Part shown: positions 62,478-64,000 of the stretch, piece after piece
Numbering within the stretch: the first letter of the stretch is position 1
Layout: each line of letters begins with the position of its first letter
From: JBBIPA01 sp963775935
Lineage (GTDB): Bacteria; Chloroflexota; Dehalococcoidia; GIF9; UBA5629
Reading direction: 5' to 3'
DNA length: 64,000 nucleotides
Assembly (NCBI GenBank): GCA_963775935.1
Contig: CAVZKR010000002.1
Span: forward strand, 737,189 to 801,188
Made by a program: the position numbers and the translations under genes
Notes under the pieces: generated by a model
Told to the model about the DNA's origin: nothing
Database searches by the model: none
What the model saw: the letters and a program-made list of their open reading frames with translations, nothing else

Positions 62478-63731
62478 TTAGATTGCCTTGAGTATAATTT
62501 CAACGATATCGTAGACTGCCATACCAGCCTTCTTGACTTTGATTGCCTCGCTTAGCAGTTCTTTTACTTCGGGACTACAAGTTATGATAGCCTCAGCACC
62601 GGTAATCTTAGCTTCCTCTACTCTCTCTCCCGCAGTCCAGAGAGCAAAATCGTAAAACGCCTGAACTACGCCACCGCAACTACCGATACACCAGGCATTA
62701 CTTCTAGACCTTTCCATTTCAACAAGCTCCAAACCGGGGATACCCTTGAGGATATTCCTTGGCTGGTCATAAATTCCTCTGTCACCACGGCGCCATATCT
62801 TACCTATCGGTATGGTACCATCATATTTTGGTTCCCATTCCTGCCAAGGCTCGCTGAGTCTTCCCAGGTTACAGGCGTCGTGGTAGGTGACCTTCATCGG
62901 AAGAGCCTTATCGAATTTAAATTTGCCGTCTTTCATTAGCTTGTCAATATACTCAGTGATATGTATGACGATATAAGGCATCTCTTCCGTTGACTTTCCC
63001 ATAAGTTTGGGGTAGTCAACCTTCAGGCTTTTATAACATTCGGCACTACTGGTGATAACGGTTTTGGCTCCTGATGCCTGGATTTCCTTGATATTGTGCT
63101 CAGCTAATTCACGCGCCAGGGCAGTCTGACCGGTAGCAAACACAGTATTACCAGAACACCACTCATCAGCTAAGAGCGCAAACTGAGTTCCGGTCTGGTT
63201 AAGAAGCTTTACCGCAGCCTTGGCTAACTCGGGTTGTTTATAGGCTGAATGACAGCCGACGAAGTAAACGATATCCGCTTTGGGAGCAATCTTCATATTC
63301 TTAGACAGCCACTTTAAACGGTTCCCGTGGGGCTCACCGTATTCATTTTTAGTCTGACGTATATTGTCCGCCAGCACCTTGTGTGCGGGTAGAATATTCC
63401 CTTGTTCAATATATCTTGACCGCAATGTTTCAATAACCTGGAGAACCTCAATATCCAGATTGCGTTTGCAACGGACATCACAGCCACCACAAAGAGTGCA
63501 GTGATAAAGTGCATCTACAAGCTTTGGGGTGAATTCTAGCTTCCCATCCAGTTCGGCTTTGGCAGCAGCAAGTAAACCATGTGCCGAATAGAGGTTAAAT
63601 CCATATCTAGTATCTATCGGACATTGGCGGGAAAACCTCAGACTGTCAATCCAGTTCATGTCTATATATTTACAGAATGAACATCTTACGCATAATTTGG
63701 CGTGGCGTTTGTATTCTTCAACTCCTAGCAT
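62478..63731 (-). CDS. Fe-S protein with degenerate CCG domains
   Basis: 417 residues. The N-terminal clusters are LCVRCSFCKYIDMNW...QCPI and YHCTLCGGCDVRCKR, so two 4Fe-4S sites are likely. The two CCG sites are degenerate: DEWCSGNTVFATG in place of CCGxxxxxxG, and WCIGSCGGVVQAF in place of CCGAGGG. The upstream YHDACNLGR segment is kept. It would take electrons from the FAD oxidase downstream but may not hold a noncubane cluster. Parts of a paralogue flank IS630 copy 2 at 43,630-44,893. Confidence 0.83.
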   Translation of the reverse strand: MLGVEEYKRHAKLCVRCSFCKYIDMNWIDSLRFSRQCPIDTRYGFNLYSAHGLLAAAKAELDGKLEFTPKLVDALYHCTLCGGCDVRCKRNLDIEVLQVIETLRSRYIEQGNILPAHKVLADNIRQTKNEYGEPHGNRLKWLSKNMKIAPKADIVYFVGCHSAYKQPELAKAAVKLLNQTGTQFALLADEWCSGNTVFATGQTALARELAEHNIKEIQASGAKTVITSSAECYKSLKVDYPKLMGKSTEEMPYIVIHITEYIDKLMKDGKFKFDKALPMKVTYHDACNLGRLSEPWQEWEPKYDGTIPIGKIWRRGDRGIYDQPRNILKGIPGLELVEMERSRSNAWCIGSCGGVVQAFYDFALWTAGERVEEAKITGAEAIITCSPEVKELLSEAIKVKKAGMAVYDIVEIILKAI

Positions 63732-63758
63732 ATCACTCTCCTTTTATTCATCCATTTT

Positions 63759-64000
63759 TTAGAAGCATAGCCTACCGGGAGCCATGACATTATTGGGGTC
63801 TAATGCCTTCTTAAGCTTCTTCAGCGTGGCTGTGTAAGTCGCTGTTCGACTATAGACCATATTGGCAACCGGGCCGTATGGCCGGCTGAAGAGCCCACCT
63901 TTATCAAGCACGGCTTTAGCCGCTTCATTAAACAACTTCGTGATAGTATCCACTTCTCCAATATTAGTCGGATCATAATAAAAATTACCTTCAAAATGGC
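63759..64000 (-). CDS. FAD-linked oxidase, C-terminal end only
   Basis: An open minus-strand frame enters from the right edge and ends at 63,759. It reads FYYDPTNIGEVDTITKLFNE, LFSRPYGPVANMVYSRTATY and LKKLKKALDPNNVMAPGRLC, the typical end of GlcD/4-cresol-dehydrogenase-like oxidases (KKxLDPNNIxxPG). It lies 28 bp upstream of the CCG gene, so the operon has at least two FAD oxidase subunits around one CCG protein. Confidence 0.82.
   Translation of the reverse strand, partial: HFEGNFYYDPTNIGEVDTITKLFNEAAKAVLDKGGLFSRPYGPVANMVYSRTATYTATLKKLKKALDPNNVMAPGRLCF

Noticed and set aside
16687..64000. A right-hand attachment repeat of the tRNA-Arg 3' end
   Set aside because: No second copy of the T-arm/acceptor sequence was found by eye within the window.
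1..64000. CRISPR arrays and tandem direct repeats
   Set aside because: No regularly spaced repeats were seen; the only multi-copy sequences are insertion sequences and paralogous genes.

Overview
The window reads as a stretch of chromosome from an uncultured anaerobic bacterium, most plausibly a Chloroflexota (Dehalococcoidia-like) lineage. The grounds are a methyl-branch Wood-Ljungdahl module (metV, metF and a NuoF-GltD fusion flavoprotein), a tungstate uptake operon, a small DUF5679-type zinc protein, and many CoA-transferase, UbiD, FAD-oxidase and CCG-type Fe-S genes. The taxonomic call is inference; there is no rRNA or other strong marker here.

Layout. 1-4,826: end of a NuoE-like gene, NuoF-GltD fusion, metV, metF (one operon). 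5,018-6,046: plsX. 6,068-8,279 (-): LUD-domain ferredoxin protein and CCG-domain protein. 8,710-13,073: GntR/periplasmic-binding-like regulator, tupA-tupB-tupC and a molbindin. 13,148-15,917 (-): surface protein and a GlcD-type FAD oxidase. 16,151-17,820: coiled-coil protein, tRNA-Arg(CCT) and, immediately downstream, a tyrosine recombinase. This is the classic left edge of a tRNA-integrated island; no right end was seen. 18,135-24,800: mobile-element cargo: a PanA-type antitoxin with a RelE-like toxin, hicBA, a candidate structured RNA at 20,377-20,498, a truncated gene with winged-helix and nuclease-like features, a second tyrosine recombinase split by an IS630 element, and DUF5679.

24,943-64,000 is a catabolic region heavily remodelled by insertion sequences: an arginase-fold protein, two CaiB/BaiF CoA-transferases, a frameshifted UbiD decarboxylase, IS1182-like elements, and a transposase ORF whose DDE residues look replaced. 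Next comes a five-gene redox operon (FrdA-like flavoprotein, 2Fe-2S protein, FAD oxidase, CCG protein, QueG-like protein), an integrase-type IS, an intact UbiD decarboxylase and the second IS630 copy. An ABC importer with a decayed ATPase follows, then two more QueG-like paralogues and an IS5-like transposase. The last part holds hydantoinase/carboxylase-type HyuA and HyuB (HyuB frameshifted), an MBL hydrolase, enoyl-CoA hydratase, an acyl-CoA dehydrogenase remnant, a fused TRAP transporter, and an FAD-oxidase plus CCG pair with the end of another FAD oxidase.

The recurring theme is peripheral anaerobic catabolism: uptake by TRAP or ABC transporters, CoA activation, (de)carboxylation, hydration, and oxidation by flavoproteins that pass electrons to Fe-S proteins. 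Around a dozen genes are broken or fragmentary, often next to an intact paralogue, so the region looks like a site of gene amplification, IS insertion and decay. The items most worth following are the split thiol:fumarate-reductase-like operon (34,045-39,848), the candidate RNA (20,377-20,498), the IS630 insertion that can be undone base by base (22,074-23,871), and the IS630 hairpin arranged to silence read-through mRNA.
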